From Lanius collurio (taxonomy: Eukaryota; Chordata; Aves; Passeriformes; Laniidae): a DNA stretch of 64,000 nt. Positions 21,796 to 34,803 of the stretch are shown piece by piece (the stretch's first letter is position 1; every line of letters starts with the position of its first letter). The translations under genes were made by a program, and so were the position numbers. Below the pieces are notes generated by a model. It was not told the origin of the DNA, made no database searches, and worked only from the letters and a program-made list of their open reading frames with translations. The stretch is taken from NCBI GenBank assembly GCA_020086605.1, contig JACBWW010000017.1:22906473-22970472 (forward strand). The letters run 5' to 3'.

Positions 21796-22025
21796 CGCAA
21801 GAAGCTGTGAGGGGGCACATTCTGGACAGGTGACCCCAAATGACCGAATGACTGCAGGGATATCCCACACCCTGTGACATCATGTTCAGTGTATAAAGCT
21901 GGGGGAAGAAGGAAGCTGGAACATTCAGAGTCATGGCATTTGTCTGCCCAAATAAAGCTTACATGTGATGGAGTCCATCATGGCTGAACATCTGCCTGCC
22001 CATGGGAAGTGGTGAATGAATTTAA
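21796..22025 (+). mobile_element. ERVL-type LTR, downstream portion after the nested insertion
   Basis: The LTR continues with GGTGACCCCAAATGACC, a TATA box in GTGTATAAAGCTGG (21892-21897), AGTCATGGCATTTGTCT and CCTGCCCATGGGAAGTGG. All of these are matched in order on the reverse strand of 34804-35376. Similarity stops at about 22025, just before the segment containing CCTTGTTTTGC, so the last 150 to 200 bp of the LTR, including its polyA signal, are missing. Confidence 0.8.
21892..21897 (+). promoter_or_regulatory. TATA box of the split ERVL-type LTR
   Basis: TATAAA within GTGTATAAAGCTGGGGG, in the position occupied by a degenerate TATA in the related LTR at 34804-35376. The upstream U3 is separated from it by the 643-bp nested insertion. 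Confidence 0.6.
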
Positions 22026-23852
22026 ATGAGGAAAAGGAGAAAAAGCACTACAGAATGACACAAGGTTTCCCTTTTTACATTATTTTTTAGTGTTGCTATT
22101 GAGTGTATCTCTTGTCCAGGATGGCTAAGTGCTTTCCATTCTACTCACAGTTCAGGACTGTCAGGTCTTCCTGGCGTGTGACTCCCTCTCTAATGGCTTC
22201 TCCTTCTTCTGGCTGCTCCTTGCTCTGCTCTGCTGCTGTCACTAACTTCTCTCCATGGATCCTTATTCTTCAAGCTACTCTTTGTTATACCTCATTTCAT
22301 TAGATGCTCCTGCTAGTCACTACCATCAATGCTTCAGCCACAGCTTCTCTCAGGAGGCACTCTGGCCAACCACTGCATTAACTGGCATTTTCCCTTCTTT
22401 TGGCTCCAAAGCCTTGATATCACTGAAGATCAATACATTGTGACAGTGCACCACATTCTAACACAGGTGAAGTTCTGGTTTCACATTACAACAAACAGGA
22501 GACTTTTAAACTCTTATTTTCTACTCTTATTTTTCCTTTCTAGGCTGGACATTTTTCATGTCAATACTACGATGTTTTGTGCTATGTTTTTAATCATAAT
22601 TACCTGCTCTAGACTTCTATGCACTAATAAAATCAGAAACCTTTCTCCATTTGATGATATGCCTTATCCTTTTTTAAATCAGAAATGGCTCACTGACACA
22701 GTAAATCATCTATGAGTATGTGTAAAATCATCAAAATATTCATAATCTAGGCTTGCACACCCATCCTTTTAAGTTTTCCCCCCTTTCTCTACCTTATGTC
22801 AACAAATTATTTATCTTTGTTCCCTCACTCTCCCAAAAATCTGTGAGGACAGACACTTTTTGCTTTAGACTTCAGCCTACAATATAGTGGGTGCAATGCA
22901 CTTCTGTACTGTGTCTGCACCAGAAGATGGGACTTTGGTATGCTACTTAATAAAACTAAACTACAGCTTCTAAATCCTGTGATTTCATTAGTGTTTCTTT
23001 CAAAGTCACAGTGACTTGTCTTTGGCTGGAGGTCTAAAGAAGGACCCCTGGTCACGTTTGGATAACAAAGGCTTCGTCCACAGAATACTGTGGAAGCACA
23101 AGTTAAAAATAGGCTGAAAGCATTTATGAGAGAAAAACCTACTGGAGACTGCTAAGTACCAGACATTGTCTTTGATTCAGGAAAACTCTAATTCACAAAA
23201 CTTTGGAAACGAGGAGATCTTAGAACCAAGAGATCTTTATGGTGTTCACATAATCTTGCCTCACCTTCTATTGCTGAAAACAAGGTAAGAATGGACCTTG
23301 ACTTGATCCCATAATTCAGTTCTTTAAATATCCTGTTTTGTTATGTATAATGAAGAAAAGCTGTGCATGCATAGGCTTATATAAATTTTAATTAATTTAT
23401 AGTTTTTATTATACTTACATTTTCTACTTGGAATGCAAAACCAAATGAGCTGGTTCCTGCTGTTGAGCCGATACCTATGAGCTGTCTATATGAGAAACAG
23501 GTGCCATGCACAGAAGGAAGGACCAAGGTTTGCTTTGTTGTGATTACTTACAGTTCAGAACTATACTCATGATGTCTTTACCAGTAATGAATTTGCCTGG
23601 CCAAAGTTGCCTGTCTGAGGCGCACACACCATGCATGTGTGCACAGAGCACAGGTTGTGTGAGGATCTTGTGTCCTCCCTGCAAGAAGGGTGCTCACAGG
23701 GTGCCCTGGTTTAGACCATATCTATTCCATCATGAAAGAAAAACAAACTTCAGGCATGCCAGCATTACACTCAAATCTGCACTGTATCACTTCAAGTGTA
23801 GAGACTCTGCAAACACTAGAAGTACCTCTGTAGCACAGAATTGCCCCTGTGG

Positions 23853-23882
23853 ATGTATTCTGTCACTTGTGACAGAATACAT
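23853..23882. repeat. Perfect 14-bp inverted repeat with 2-nt spacer
   Basis: ATGTATTCTGTCAC (23853-23866) and GTGACAGAATACAT (23869-23882) are exact reverse complements separated only by TT. The near-zero spacer makes a cruciform-type palindrome and not a microRNA precursor. Confidence 0.95.
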
Positions 23883-26337
23883 GGCAAGGAAAAAGACAAG
23901 TCAAATAGGACAGGAAATTCAAATCTGTATTAATCACCATTAATCAAATGGTGTTATAGGCAATAAGGAAGCAATGTGTGAAGCGATGAAAGCACTTTGA
24001 CAACAAAGTGCCTTCCAAGCTCCACTCAGGGGAAGTGGTTATTCACAGTAGCGAACAGGGTAAAACAGAGCAGCTGGGAAGAGAATCTGGGAAGGCTCTC
24101 AATGTGTGAAGCAATATAAAAAAAAGGAAAAGGTAGATTTATGTAAGGAGAGATGTGTCTAATGAAGAAAAAGTAAGTAAGTAAATACTGGGCAGCAGCT
24201 GCATAGAAGAATTGGTAGGTTTGATAGGATGAACTGTATGGGTAGGCCTATGTAGGCAGTTTTCAGAATGAAAATAGTGAGATGTGAGACTATGTACAAA
24301 TTAAATGTGTCTGGGACTAAGCTTTTGCAATGAGGCCAACAAACCATGTCCATATGAATAAATGTTGATTTTTGTTTTGTGAATTAGGATACTCCTGAAT
24401 CAAATACTTTCTAAAAGAGGGTAGTCTCATCCAAATTTACCAGTGGATTTAATATTATGTTCATGGCTCACCTTAAATTAATTTCAGTTCCCTGAAATTC
24501 CTGAATACGTTCCTATTTGTGCTGGATGGAATCTGGGCAAGAATTATTATAAAAATATATAAACAAAAGAGAGTTTCAGTGCTCAAGAATGTCCCTATGC
24601 CTAGGTCTGTCTCCCAGTACCCTTTAATTTACTAGCAGAGATAAAGCTGGGGGCTATGAAGACAGGCTAATGGGTAATGGTTGTGATGTGACCAACAGAG
24701 ACTACAGTTCTAGTGAAAGAAATTACTAAAAGTGGAAATGCAAAACAAATATTTAAAACATAAATACCTGAGGAAAAAGAAATAGGAAGGCTAAATATTA
24801 GCCATAATAGTATATTAATGGTTTATTCTTATTTTATTTCTATAAAAGGTATATGATTCTGAAATATTTTATTTCTATTTTGTATAACTCTGACAATGAA
24901 AAAGTGAAATGGATGGAACTTAAACATTTGAGACTTAGGTATGTAGACAGACATCTAGCAGAATATGGAAGAAGAGGCTGATAGAAAGATGGAAGAAAAT
25001 ATTTAAATTAAAAATTGTTTAGGACACAGAAATGTGATGCAAGTGAATTATACATTAAAGAAAATCAGAAAAAGCAGGGATGTGGAACTCTGGTTTTTCC
25101 AAAACATGGCAAGATGATCTGTCAGGTTAGAGTTGGAATAAAAGAGTAACTTGCCTGGCATGTGTAAGGCCATGAAATGTACAGGGGACAACAGACATGT
25201 GAGAAGTAAAAATGGAGGAGACTTCAGATGACTGGATGATAAGAATCTTGCTTTAAATGTAGCCTTTATACAGAGGGCATCAGGATCGCTGCATTTTTCA
25301 ATTCTCAGCCTCTCACACTGAAAGGATTTTTCCTCAAATAGGCAACTATGTGTACTTGAAATCAAGAGTTACTTGTACATCTGGGAATGTGGTCAAGTGC
25401 TGAACTGTGCTTTCTCTTTTAATAGGGATGGGGGTGATATTATCACTTGAATGTTCATATATTCACACTGTTCTTCCTGTAACTCCTCACTGTTTCTTCC
25501 ACAGCTGAGAAACAAAATAGGAAACAATATCCTTGCCATATTGTTGGCCATACACAGACAAATGGGAAGACAGTAACAGGAGAGAGTGCTCACTCAAAAC
25601 CTGGTACAGCTGGAATTCATGTCTGCAACAGGGTCACATCAAACTCTTCAATCTTCCTTTGAAAAAATAATTCAAATAATTGTGAAAAGCAGTACTGAAT
25701 GATGGTGCTTTTAGAATGCTTTTGGAAAACAAATGTAATGACGTTTGCTAAATTATTATTTATCTTTTTATTTCAATTAGAAACTTTTTTTTCTGTATTT
25801 TGTTAAATTGATGAACTCATAATATTTATGGTTATCAAACTCAGGAGGAGGCTACATTGCTCCAAGTGTTGTGGTGATTCGAGGAGACTCTCTCTAAATA
25901 TTGGCTCTGAACTCTTCTCAGCCAGGCTGTAGCTTTCATCCAAGACATTTAGAAAGTACAAATCTGCACAGTCATTCATTTCAATAGCTTTCTTTTACAG
26001 TTTTATTGTACTGCTGCTATGCCTTTATCAATAAATATTTCTAAATGACTTGACAATTTGCAGCTTTTTCAAGGGGTTAGTCAAAAGAAGCTGAATTCCA
26101 AGTTCAATTAGACATGCTATGAGAATTTTTAAATTATTTGCTTTACAGTTATTCCCTCTAGATAGTCTAAATTAAGCACAGCAGCCACCAGGCAAAGTAC
26201 CCAGGATTTTCTGTAACCACTTGATTCACCTGCTGTTTCACCAAAAGTTGGAGCTTTCGCAACTACCCTGTAGAGGCAGCTCATCACTCTGTGGACAGCC
26301 TTAGGATTCACATGCTTAGCTATAATTTGACTCTAAG

Positions 26338-26392
26338 GCAAAAAACCCCAAACAAACAAACAAAACAAGCCCCCTCCCCCCACCCCCAAAAA
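26338..26392. repeat. A/C-rich low-complexity tract
   Basis: AAACAAACAAACAAAC units pass into a C-run and then an A-run. This is a simple repeat with no further content. Confidence 0.8.
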
Positions 26393-28596
26393 AGCCAGTG
26401 ATTAGAAATTAAATACTGGAATTTAAATGCCACCTTTCTCATTTAGTGGCCAAAGAACAATTTGCAGGATTAGAGAAAAAGAGCTTTTAAACTTCCTTTA
26501 GGTTTCTTTATGTATTTCACAAATGTAGTATTTATTCTGAGAAACAAACTACTGTATTACTGGTGAAATAATACAATAATTAATACCATCCAGTGAGGAC
26601 CCAGGGAGTTGAAAAGAAATCCTAGGAAGTTATATAGACTCAAAAAAATGATATATCCCTGATTTTCTGGATTGCTTATAAAGCCTGTTTTTTAACAGCC
26701 TTTTTTCTTGTGTTCTTTGGTTAGATAATTGTAGTGATGGACTGCTGACAACATAGAAGTACTAAACCCCATTTCCATTCAAACACTGACATTTAAAATG
26801 CTAACATAAAAGATGCTTGAAATAAAAGAATTTCTATGTTTCCTCCTAAAGCTCATACTTTTGAGTATAAAAAATAATCACTACTACTTTTAAATTATTT
26901 TTTAGAGTTGATTCCTGACAATTTCTCACTTTCAGAGTATATAGAAACAGGATAATTCAAGGGATGTTTACAAGTCCAACTGAAAAGTGAAGTAAGTCAT
27001 ATAAAGCTGTAAGAAGTATCTGAATCAAACCATTGCAATTTAAAGTAACTTCCAGTCTAGAGGCTGATACCACTACCTGGAAATCATTTTTAGAAGTGGT
27101 TGCTGGCATGAACAACAAGTATGTGAAATATGACTACTGATTAGCCCAAAGAATGAACAACAGTATTAAAGCATGTGACAAATTTCAAGACCTATACCAC
27201 ATCACATATATTTACTGACATAAACTGATGATTGATAGAATAAATTACATTCTTTTTGCAATTTCAACTGCCTTTTGGCACTTTGTCCACATTAATCTTC
27301 ATTAGGGTGTGGTATAGCATCAAACCCTTAAGGAACTGCCAAAATCTTGCTATATTTTCCTAAAAAAAATCACCTTGCTACCTTGAATGCTAAGAATTAA
27401 AAACCCAAAGATATAAAGGCTGCAGGGAAAAAACAAGTATCTCCCTTGACAGAAGAATTTTTAGAATTTTTCAGTGTTTTGTTGGGGGGTTTCTGATTTT
27501 ATCTCATTAATTCTCATAATCTCTTGAACACAGTCATGAAATTTACTTTTCCTTTAACTCTGTGCACCCTTATTTCTTCTGAATTTCAATGGAAAGATAT
27601 GAGCCTCAATTCAAATACCTCAAAATTCCCCAAAAGAATGTGTGAGATGGAAACAAAAGATGGGAAATTGTTTCATGTTTATTTACAGCAGATATAGCTG
27701 AACAAGTACCAGTGTCTGCCTTACCAGTGTTTTTGATCTCTTCTGAGTTATACGGATTAAGAATCTGCTCTTAATTAATTTTGCTCACAGCTCTTTCCTC
27801 ATTTTTTACATACAAATAAGAGAAGCAAACATGAGGGAAATATACAAATAAACCCCCCAAATCATAAAAAAAAAAGCCAGGCACTGATCTAAAAATTAAA
27901 TTATTAATTTCATTATTTTGGAAATACATAATGGAAAACTGGATGAGGATAACAATTAACATTAGTCAGAAAAGTGAGGACTAGAGTCAGGCTTAGGGTT
28001 CAGGGAGCCACAAAGCCTACAGCTCCAGGGAGCCTGGGGATGAAAAGGCCTGCCAAGGGGAGAGTGGCACTGCAGCAACACTGCTCCCCCTCCTCATCAG
28101 CTATCCCTGATGCTGTGCCAGTCAGCCTCACCCCTGCTTTAATGATTATTATTTTGAGGCTGCTAAAAGAGTATATACATGTTATATTTATATCAAGTAG
28201 AGTATGTGATTCTTTTTTACATTGCTGAGTTTTTGCTTACTCTAAACAAAAATTATCATATCTTTTATTCAGAGGAAATCCTCTCTTCTTTTCCCCCAGT
28301 AATTGTTATCATTCAGTGTGGGCTGGAACCTAAAACTAAGTCTTGTCCTACTTTTATGTTCTCTATTTCTTTTCTGTGTTTTGACAGACACCTTTTTCAA
28401 TTTCTTTGCAGTATCTACCTGCCTTAACAGAATTAATTTTTAGTATTACTGTAATTCTTGTTCAGTTATAGAATATTTATATTTTACCTAGGCTACATTA
28501 TATTCTATTTACTACAATTTGGAGATGTGGTTCCTGGCTTACCAGTCAAACCACACAGTCATATCACATTTAAGCAGCCCAGTACTGTTTTTGGTG

Positions 28597-28624
28597 TTTT
28601 TTTGTTGTTTTTTTTTTTTTTTTT
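28597..28624. repeat. Poly-T tract
   Basis: A T-run interrupted by two single G residues. Low complexity. Confidence 0.9.
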
Positions 28625-30069
28625 CATAAAACCAACAAATTTTGACTTCTTCACCCAGTTTTACTTTCTCAAGATGGATGTACACAGCAGTCCCTTTTGT
28701 TCTTCCCTGTAAGTGTTAGGTTTTCCTTATGATAGCCAATGGCTTTTGCTTACTAGAGGTGAGTACATAAGAATAATAGCATGTATGTTGGAACTATCCT
28801 TACCCTAAGTCTTTACATATCTCCAGCTCCTTATTCAACAATACACTTACAGAGACATATAAGACATATTGTACAATACTTTTGTGGGTAGAAATACAAT
28901 GCAGTGGTAATGCCTATTAAGTCATTAGGAAATCCTGGAATAAACTGAGGAAAATATTTTAACCAAGGATGCAGTAAATTTCATCCATAAAGTCAATTAT
29001 TGTTACTGCATTCCAAGTTTGGCTTTTATTTGACTCTATTTCTGCACCGCTGTTTCTTTGTACTGCTTGCTCCTCCCTAATGTTCCCGTTCTCTCTAGCC
29101 CAATTTTTGATTTCTTAGCTTTAGAATTTATGACAAAAAACATTTTGAAGACAGTGAAACCAGAGTATAATTTTAACCATTCTGGCACTTAACAGAATAA
29201 AAGCTCAGGCACAATCATGCCTTTTTTTACATCAAATCCTAAATGACAGTTACAGTTTGATGCACCTGTGAAATCACTGGTTTACTTACTAGTGCTAAAC
29301 TCTGTCCCCAGAGATAAAGCTTAAAATAGTGGAAAGAGTAAGCTTAGGAAAATGTACTTGGACAGTGTCAAACATATAGAAAATGTCTCTGAATCCCAGG
29401 TTACTTTAGAAATCAAATGCTGCTATTTGCTAAATGATTACTGCTGTCCAGATAATAAAATTTCAGTTTGTTCTCCAGACTCCCTTTTGACTAGGGAATA
29501 CTCTGGCTTTGGTGGGATACCTGTCATTTGAGAAAGCTCTTAGCTTTTAACTACTGTTCATGTTTTCAGATTCATGTTTAGGGCTAGAGGTTATCTTGCA
29601 GTATTTCGTATTTTCTAGAGGAGTATTTTGCATATGTTTGCATTTTTTTATCATTCCTTCTAATCCATTTTATAGGTATAAAATCAGCAATAGATGTGAA
29701 GAAGCTAAAGAAGAAAGGTTGTGATAAAAAGAAAACCACTTGAAATACGTTTAAAATAACCTTAGTGTCTGCATGTAGCAAGATGTATTTATTTTTACAC
29801 CATACATTATACAGCTCATAATGATGTTTTACAGCCTAAAGATCAGATATTTTATCTTTGTATCCATCTCTTTCTGTATAGCCTAAGAAGAAATAAATTG
29901 AATTTGATAATTTTAAAGGGAACTTTTAGAAATGTGTATCTTTAAAGTCAAGATACAGATAAACAAAATTAATCTCATAATTCAGGGAGAGTGAGAGTAG
30001 AGTCATAGGAATATTCAGACTGTGGCATTATTCACTATTTCCTTCTGAGTTAAATAAAATTCTTTACAG

Positions 30070-30855
30070 TATGGTTGGCAGTCACCAAACATAATAAACG
30101 TAACAAGGGCAAGCGCTGGATTCTGAACCTGAGACAGGGAAACTCTGATTGCGTCTGTAGACTGGGGAATGAGAGGTTGGAGAGAAGAAAGGGACCTGGG
30201 AGTCCTGGTCAATGTCAGGTTGAGCAGTGCCCTGGCAGCCAGGAGAGCCAGCGGTGCCCTGGGGGGCATCAGGCACAGCATCACCAGCCGGGCAAGGGGG
30301 GAGATTGTCCCGCTCTGCTCTGCACTGGGGCAGCCTCACCTCGAGTGCTGGGGGCAGTTTTGGGTACCACAGTATACAAAAGACATTAATCTATGAGACA
30401 GTGTCCAAGGGAGGGCCACAAGGATCTGGAGGGGAAGCTGAATGAGGAGTGTCTGAGGTCACTTGGTCTGTTCAGCGTGGAGGAGACTGAGGGGAGACCT
30501 CACTGCAGTTACAACTTCCTTTGGAGGGGAAGCAGAGGGACAGACACTGAGCTCTTCACTCTCATGGCCAGTGACAAGACTTGAGGAAATGGCATGAAGC
30601 TGAGTTGGGAGAGGTTTAGGTTGGGTATCAGGAAAAGGTTCTTCACCCAGAGGATGTTTGGGCACTGGAACAGGCTCCCCAGGGAACTGGTCACAGCACC
30701 AAGCCTGAGAGAGTTCAAGAAGTGTTTGGACAATGCTCTCAGGCACATGCTGTGACTCTTGAGGTATCCTGCACAGGTCCAGGAGCTGGACTTAATGATC
30801 CTGTTGGATCTCTTCCAACTCAGCTTATTCTATGATTCTATGATTCTATGACTAC
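30070..30855 (+). mobile_element. CR1 LINE 3' end with terminal ATTCTATG repeat
   Basis: This forward CR1 copy includes the ORF2 C-terminal region and the complete 3' UTR. Landmarks in order are GGCAAGCGCTGGATTCTGAAC, GGGGAATGAGAGG, GGGGCATCAGGCACAGC, CACTTGGTCTGTTCAGC, GGACAGACACTGAGCTCTTC, TGGATCTCTTCCAAC and then three tandem ATTCTATG-type units at 30830-30851, the diagnostic CR1 terminus. The 5' truncation is near 30070. Frames such as 30075-30389 are pieces of ORF2 in shifted frames and are not genes. The 3' end is the best preserved in the window, and the GGGGCATCAGG block nearly matches the copy at 3465-3866, so both are of one subfamily. Confidence 0.97.
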
Positions 30856-33648
30856 AGTTTTAAAGAATTTAAAAGCTAGGGGTAAAAAATAGAAAGTATT
30901 TATATTATCTTTTACTAAATAAGAAAAATAACTGTCAGTTCACTGTCAAAGGCTGAGCTATCTTATCCTTTTGGCTGTGGTGCTACTTGTGCACAGATCT
31001 GTGGAATCCCTAGGGACTCATTTTCCTTCCATATTAATTTTTCCCTCTATCTTTGTTTTATTTTATTTAACTTAGCACCTTCTACATCAGGATACACACA
31101 GGGCTTGGGTTATGTTATTACTGTCAGTAAATGACTCCACAGAGTTTGGCATACTCATTGGCATACACTTCCTGCTGTTTTGACTCCTTTATTACTAAAA
31201 GACTATTGGTATATGGATGTTAAGTATGGACAAGAATGTGGAAGCCAGTATTACTGACAGTCATGCCTGAAAAATAAATGTGATATGCGTGATTTAAATA
31301 AGCAATACAGTCAGAAATCTGTCTGAAAATTTTCATTGTTGAAACAACCTAAAAAACTAGGCTAGATTATAGATTTATATTTCTTAATATTTATTTTTAG
31401 TGAAAAGTTAATCCCACCCTTCATATCGCACAAAAAATTCCCAGTGACTTTATAAAATTATTGCAACTACCTTCATGAACAAAGGATTTTTCCATTCCAT
31501 AAGCATATTTTCAAATAATACAGGAATTGGGAAGCATTGTAGGTTACCTCCAACTGCTTTTCTGGTTGGGCTAATGCTGTTCTCTCCCTGGCTTGTGACA
31601 CACAATTAAGAGGCATTACAGTGTTTGGCAGGATCTTGGTCCATATAAGACATGGCAGGTATTCTTATCCAGTTAAGTAACAGTTATATTCCTGGGATCA
31701 AGAGGAGGTTAAAAGAGAGGTGTGGTGTCCTTTGGTTTCCTTAACAAACCTAGAAGTTATATTTATATTTCAGGTCTCGCTGTAACACTCTCTCTGGACA
31801 AATATTTCAAAACCATCACGCTCTGAATGTAAATCTAATTAACAGCCAGACAGCCAAATTAATAATAACTACTTTATAAATATACTCATTTATTTGTAGA
31901 AACCACTGTAAAGGGGCAGGAAAAATATACATGGATAAAGACAGATTGAGAACTTTTGGAAGGACCTTCAATTGCTTCATTTTTAGTGTCAAAAAGTATT
32001 GAAAATGTAAAACTTTATGAACAAAAATATGAATTTTGTCTTGGGAAAAATCTTCATTTTCCGTGTATTTTTTCTGGCAAAACTCTTTACAGTTATGGGG
32101 GAAGTGACATAACTATGATGCAAAACAATCAAAGTGTCCAAATTTCTTTTCCTCTGGCCACAAGATTTGCATTCTTAGCTGCATACCAGTCCACTTATCG
32201 AAAGAGGAAAGATTTTCCCCTTGCCCCTTTCCAGCAGTTTTTCAGAGAAATTGGAAATGTAGTTTTAATTCCCACTGCCTGAGGAGGCTACTGAACAAAG
32301 AGAAGTGCTTCAGCTGCAATGTTATTTTGTGGACACACAATAAGTGTCACTGGTGAGTTTATTTCTAAGTTCATACTAGGCTCAGATACCAGGTGAATGC
32401 TTTGGTACACACCTTCTGGAGCATAGTCAAAAGTCAGGCAATGCTTTGCATATCTGATGATTTTTTTTTTGTCATTGTGTTTCTAACACTTCCCATCATA
32501 TGTCTTTTACCAGCATGTGTATATGGTGTTACTCGTCATGTTAAAATAGTCATTACTTTCCTACCTAATTTCCAGGAGTAAGAATGTTGAATTCCAACAA
32601 TCACTGAACAACAGCAACAAAAACACCCTAAAAATCTTCTTTCTCTAAACAATATTCTAACTCTAGGCATACAGCAAATATAAATCATTTGGTACTTTAT
32701 GGTATTTCACAGCAGGAAAACATTGCTACTGTCACATAACTAGAGAAAGTTAGAATATGAAACATGAACCCTAACAATAATGGAGATGCATTATGGTATT
32801 CCAAATTGTATGCCAGAGGGTTTCCAGAGGATACTATATTCACCATAAATTTTACTAGAGACAGATTTTCTGTTCTGCTGACATTTCCTTCATCTCTGTG
32901 TTTCTGTGAGTATTAACCAAACCATACAAATGGAAATGTGAGTATTAAGTTACATGGTCAAGGACATTGAAAATTTTAGTACTAAATTTACTTGAAATGT
33001 GGAGGTTGACACTGAGGCTGAAACACCCCTCCATAAGATGGACTCTAACTTACTTTAGTGGTTATTAATTTTTTATAAAGATTTTAACAATTTCAGTTGC
33101 TAAAATTTGTAGGAATATTATACAGGCAAAGTTACTCTCCCAATGTGACACCTTTTTGGTTTGTATAAAATTTAGGACAATAAAATTCCAATCCCTGTCT
33201 ACACCTTCTACATGGCAGTTACAGTAGATACAGTGACTGCAAATTATATACAAGTATGTATTTTAGAAATATAAACTAGTATAAATGCTAGATCAGACAC
33301 TAGATCTAGAGTTCATTCAAATGTTATATAAAATGTGGATCCAAATATTACATATTGTGTACATTTAAAGTCAGAAATTATGAATATAGGAAATTCTGAG
33401 TGTTCCTTATCCATTGTGGTTCACTAAGGTAAGCTCTCACCTCATTCCCACTTACAACCTTCTACTTAGTAGTTTTTTGATGCTACTGACACATGAAAGG
33501 AATTCTAAATCAAAACTTTCAACTAAATGTTATTCCAATTTTAAAAAGCTGCACAAGGCTTTGTAAGCACTAAATGGTAACAGTTCATGCAAGATGCCAT
33601 GTTGTTCCCTTCCTTTAAGTATTCCACTTCAGAATGTCTCCCCCCATT

Positions 33649-33672
33649 AAAAAGAAAAAAAAAAAAAAAGAA
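33649..33672. repeat. Poly-A tract
   Basis: An A-run interrupted by a single G. Low complexity, with no retrocopy body recognised next to it. Confidence 0.9.
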
Positions 33673-33907
33673 GATGTTTTTATGCTTAGTCTTCCCTCCT
33701 AATTGTCTTCTTGGAAAAGAAATTATGGAGAAATCAGGATTTCACTTTTTCAGACTCAGTATGAAAAATATTGTTATAAACCAAGGGAAGACACAACTCC
33801 CAGCCAGGAGTATCTGTTGCCAACATGCCATCCAAGAAGAAATATATTCACAATTTTGAAGGTCTCAGAGTAAATTAAAAAACAAACCCAAATATAAGCA
33901 ATGATTG

Positions 33908-33962
33908 AACAAGGTTAGAAACAAATTAACAAGGTTAACAAAATTAAGAAAATTAACAACTA
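33908..33962. repeat. Degenerate short tandem repeat (AACAAGGTTA-like)
   Basis: Four to five imperfect units (AACAAGGTTAGA, AACAAATT, AACAAGGTTA, ACAAAATTAAG, AAAATTAACAAC) follow one another. It is a decayed minisatellite-like patch. Confidence 0.5.
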
Positions 33963-34803
33963 GGAGGAATGGCATTTCCTCCCTAGATTCATATGGATTT
34001 TTTTTTTTTTTTAATGTTTCCTGAGACTGTTATCAATTCTGAATTACTTTGTAGTTAGCTGTTTTTGCAGTCACAAAAGGTGGTATAATAAAATATTTCT
34101 TACAGGATACAATGAGCAAACAGGATCTGCCAGGAAACAAGCACCTCTATCCAAAATTAAAATGCAAAAAAAATATTTAAAAAACAGAGAATATAATGTA
34201 AAACAGATATTCCAGCCTAATTTATTTAGATCACAAAGAAAACGAAAACTTTTCTAACACTGCTAACAGCAGCTAACAGATGACAAGATTAATATCCATT
34301 CCAGAGAGGTGCGCACCACAAAAGTATGTGTACATATATTTGTACTATTTGAATCTTATTGTAACCTTCTTCCAACCTCTTATGACTTTGAATTAAAAAA
34401 AAGAAAAGAAAAGGAAATTAATCTCTTGGCTTGATGGCACTGAAAGGTAAAATCTTGTCTTTGCTAATTTTTCTTGCAACTGAGTAACATAAAATGTCAT
34501 AGCAAATTTCTTGAACAAATACTCTAAAATGAAAAGTCACAGTGTTTCATCAAAGATCAGTTAAAATATTTTGACTTTATTAAAATTATTTCAGCATTCT
34601 TTGAAGAAGTGTCATTAAAACCTAGCTGCTTTAATTTTAACGAGGTGATGTTCTTCAATGAAAACAGTATTATCTCAGAACATTTTATAAGATTTCAATT
34701 TTTCTTTTCACATCTGATGCAAATGGGCATTCAAAATTAACACCTTAAAATGGAAGACACAGAAGCTTTTCATGTTGGCATAAAGCTTTGCTTCCATGAA
34801 AGG

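Larger units (their letters stand above)
22026..30069. other. Unique AT-rich non-coding stretch (8 kb)
   Basis: No gene or recognisable transposon in 8 kb. The longest frames (145 codons at 23506-23943, 128 at 22329-22715, 105 at 25048-25365) have no domain and no splice or codon pattern that I would trust. Small features are the 14-bp hairpin at 23853-23882, a C/A-rich low-complexity tract at 26338-26392 and a T-run at 28597-28624. A short GC-richer patch at about 27975-28140 could be an old repeat remnant. Confidence 0.6.
30856..34803. other. Unique AT-rich non-coding stretch
   Basis: No gene or recognisable transposon. A 108-codon frame at 31956-32282 has an ordinary amino-acid mix, but I recognise no domain, and no canonical exon context is evident. 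An A-run lies at 33649-33672 and a T-run at 33999-34012. A degenerate tandem of AACAAGGTTA-like units lies at 33908-33960. Confidence 0.6.

Noticed and set aside
18902..22025. A full provirus bounded by the two forward ERVL-type LTR pieces
   Set aside because: The 1.8 kb between them shows no gag, protease, reverse transcriptase or integrase trace, and the two LTR pieces cover different parts of the LTR.
23966..24120. Direct repeat CAATGTGTGAAGC at two places
   Set aside because: A 13-mer match with no extension, too weak to call a duplication.
30075..30389. Open frames in the CR1 copy as host genes
   Set aside because: They are frame-shifted pieces of CR1 ORF2.
31956..32282. 108-codon frame as a small gene
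   Set aside because: Ordinary amino-acid mix but no domain, and no supporting context.
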